Part shown: positions 5,447 to 5,581 of the stretch, piece after piece | How positions within the stretch are numbered: the first letter of the stretch is position 1 | Layout: each line of letters starts with the position of its first letter | Assembly (NCBI GenBank): GCA_029932715.1 | Contig: JAOZPO010000098.1 | Location: forward strand, 1-5,581 | DNA length: 5,581 nt | Direction: 5' to 3' | Source of the DNA: Halobacteria archaeon | GTDB lineage: Archaea > Halobacteriota > Syntropharchaeia > Alkanophagales > Methanospirareceae | Position numbers and translations under genes: made by a program | Notes under the pieces: model-generated | Told to the model about the DNA's origin: nothing | Database searches by the model: none | The model's input: only the letters and a program-made list of their open reading frames with translations

Positions 5447-5581
5447 TTAACGTTTCCGCATTACAAGAAATGCAAGCGCTGCAATTGCAATCACCGCGAG
5501 TATCAGCTCGAAACCAGGTGGTGTTGCTGTGGGTGCTTCTGTGGGTGCTTCTGTGGGTGCTTCTGTGGGTGCTTCTGTGGG
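5447..5581 (-). CDS. C-terminal end of a surface protein with PGF-CTERM sorting signal, cut by the right edge
   Basis: Forty-four codons and the TAA stop are visible. The sequence is four PTEA repeats, then PTATP, then PGFELILAVIAIAALAFL (22-39 of the visible part), VMRKR and stop. This three-part tail of PGF motif, hydrophobic helix and short basic end is the PGF-CTERM signal recognised by archaeosortase A in Euryarchaeota, after which the protein is thought to be lipid-anchored at the cell surface. The Thr/Pro/Glu repeats before it form a typical stalk that may be O-glycosylated; that is inference. The body of the protein lies outside the window, so its function is unknown; S-layer-like proteins, solute-binding proteins and surface enzymes carry such tails. 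A strong terminator follows the gene. Confidence 0.9.
   Translation of the reverse strand, partial: PTEAPTEAPTEAPTEAPTATPPGFELILAVIAIAALAFLVMRKR
5529..5581 (-). repeat. Perfect 12-bp tandem repeat coding for PTEA
   Basis: Four identical 12-bp units (GTGGGTGCTTCT on the plus strand) at 5529-5540, 5541-5552, 5553-5564 and 5565-5576 are followed by five bases of a fifth unit at the window edge. Each encodes Pro-Thr-Glu-Ala with identical codons. The lack of any silent change points to recent expansion or active slippage/recombination. The total copy number is not visible. Confidence 0.95.

Noticed and set aside
5529..5581. Regular repeats at the right edge as a possible CRISPR array.
   Set aside because: The units are 12 bp, directly adjacent with no spacers, and encode an in-frame PTEA stalk.

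Overview
The window looks archaeal, most plausibly a euryarchaeote of the methanogen/ANME/Archaeoglobus side of the tree; this is inference from gene content, not from a phylogenetic marker. The evidence is: TATA-box promoters about 25-35 bases before genes, several nearly leaderless starts, Shine-Dalgarno (SD) sites of the form GAGGTGA that match the usual archaeal 16S tail, a tRNA-Leu without an encoded CCA, an archaeal METTL5-like RNA methylase, a Mut7-C RNase with a zinc ribbon, and a protein ending in a PGF-CTERM sorting signal (the archaeosortase A substrate tail).

Layout. Bases 1-29 (-) are probably the first nine codons of a gene leaving the left edge, with a textbook SD site and a symmetric TATA box. 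Bases 30-463 carry no firm gene. They hold a possible 24-codon small ORF whose SD lies in the arm of an 11-bp hairpin, three copies of a heptamer beside the TATA box, and a weak terminator-like hairpin. A tRNA-Leu(CAG) follows at 464-546 (-). Diverging from it is a multi-pass membrane protein of the flippase-like/UPF0104 family (641-1588, +).

Converging on that gene is a minus-strand cluster read from right to left: a K+-independent membrane proton pyrophosphatase (4591-2492), a minimal O6-alkylguanine DNA alkyltransferase (2431-2108) and a Mut7-C RNase (2111-1596). The last two share an ATGA stop/start overlap. A METTL5-like RNA methyltransferase (4690-5283, +) diverges from the pyrophosphatase gene over a shared TATA region. 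The right end is the C-terminal tail of a secreted or surface protein (5581-5447, -) with perfect PTEA repeats and PGF-CTERM, followed by a strong intrinsic-type terminator.

How they work together. Most of these are housekeeping or energy-conservation genes with no obvious common pathway. The pyrophosphatase conserves energy from PPi; the alkyltransferase repairs DNA; the Mut7-C protein and the methylase act on RNA. The PGF-CTERM protein belongs to the cell surface. I see no CRISPR array, insertion sequence or clear new multi-gene system. The most unusual part is the left intergenic region with its possible hairpin-gated small ORF.
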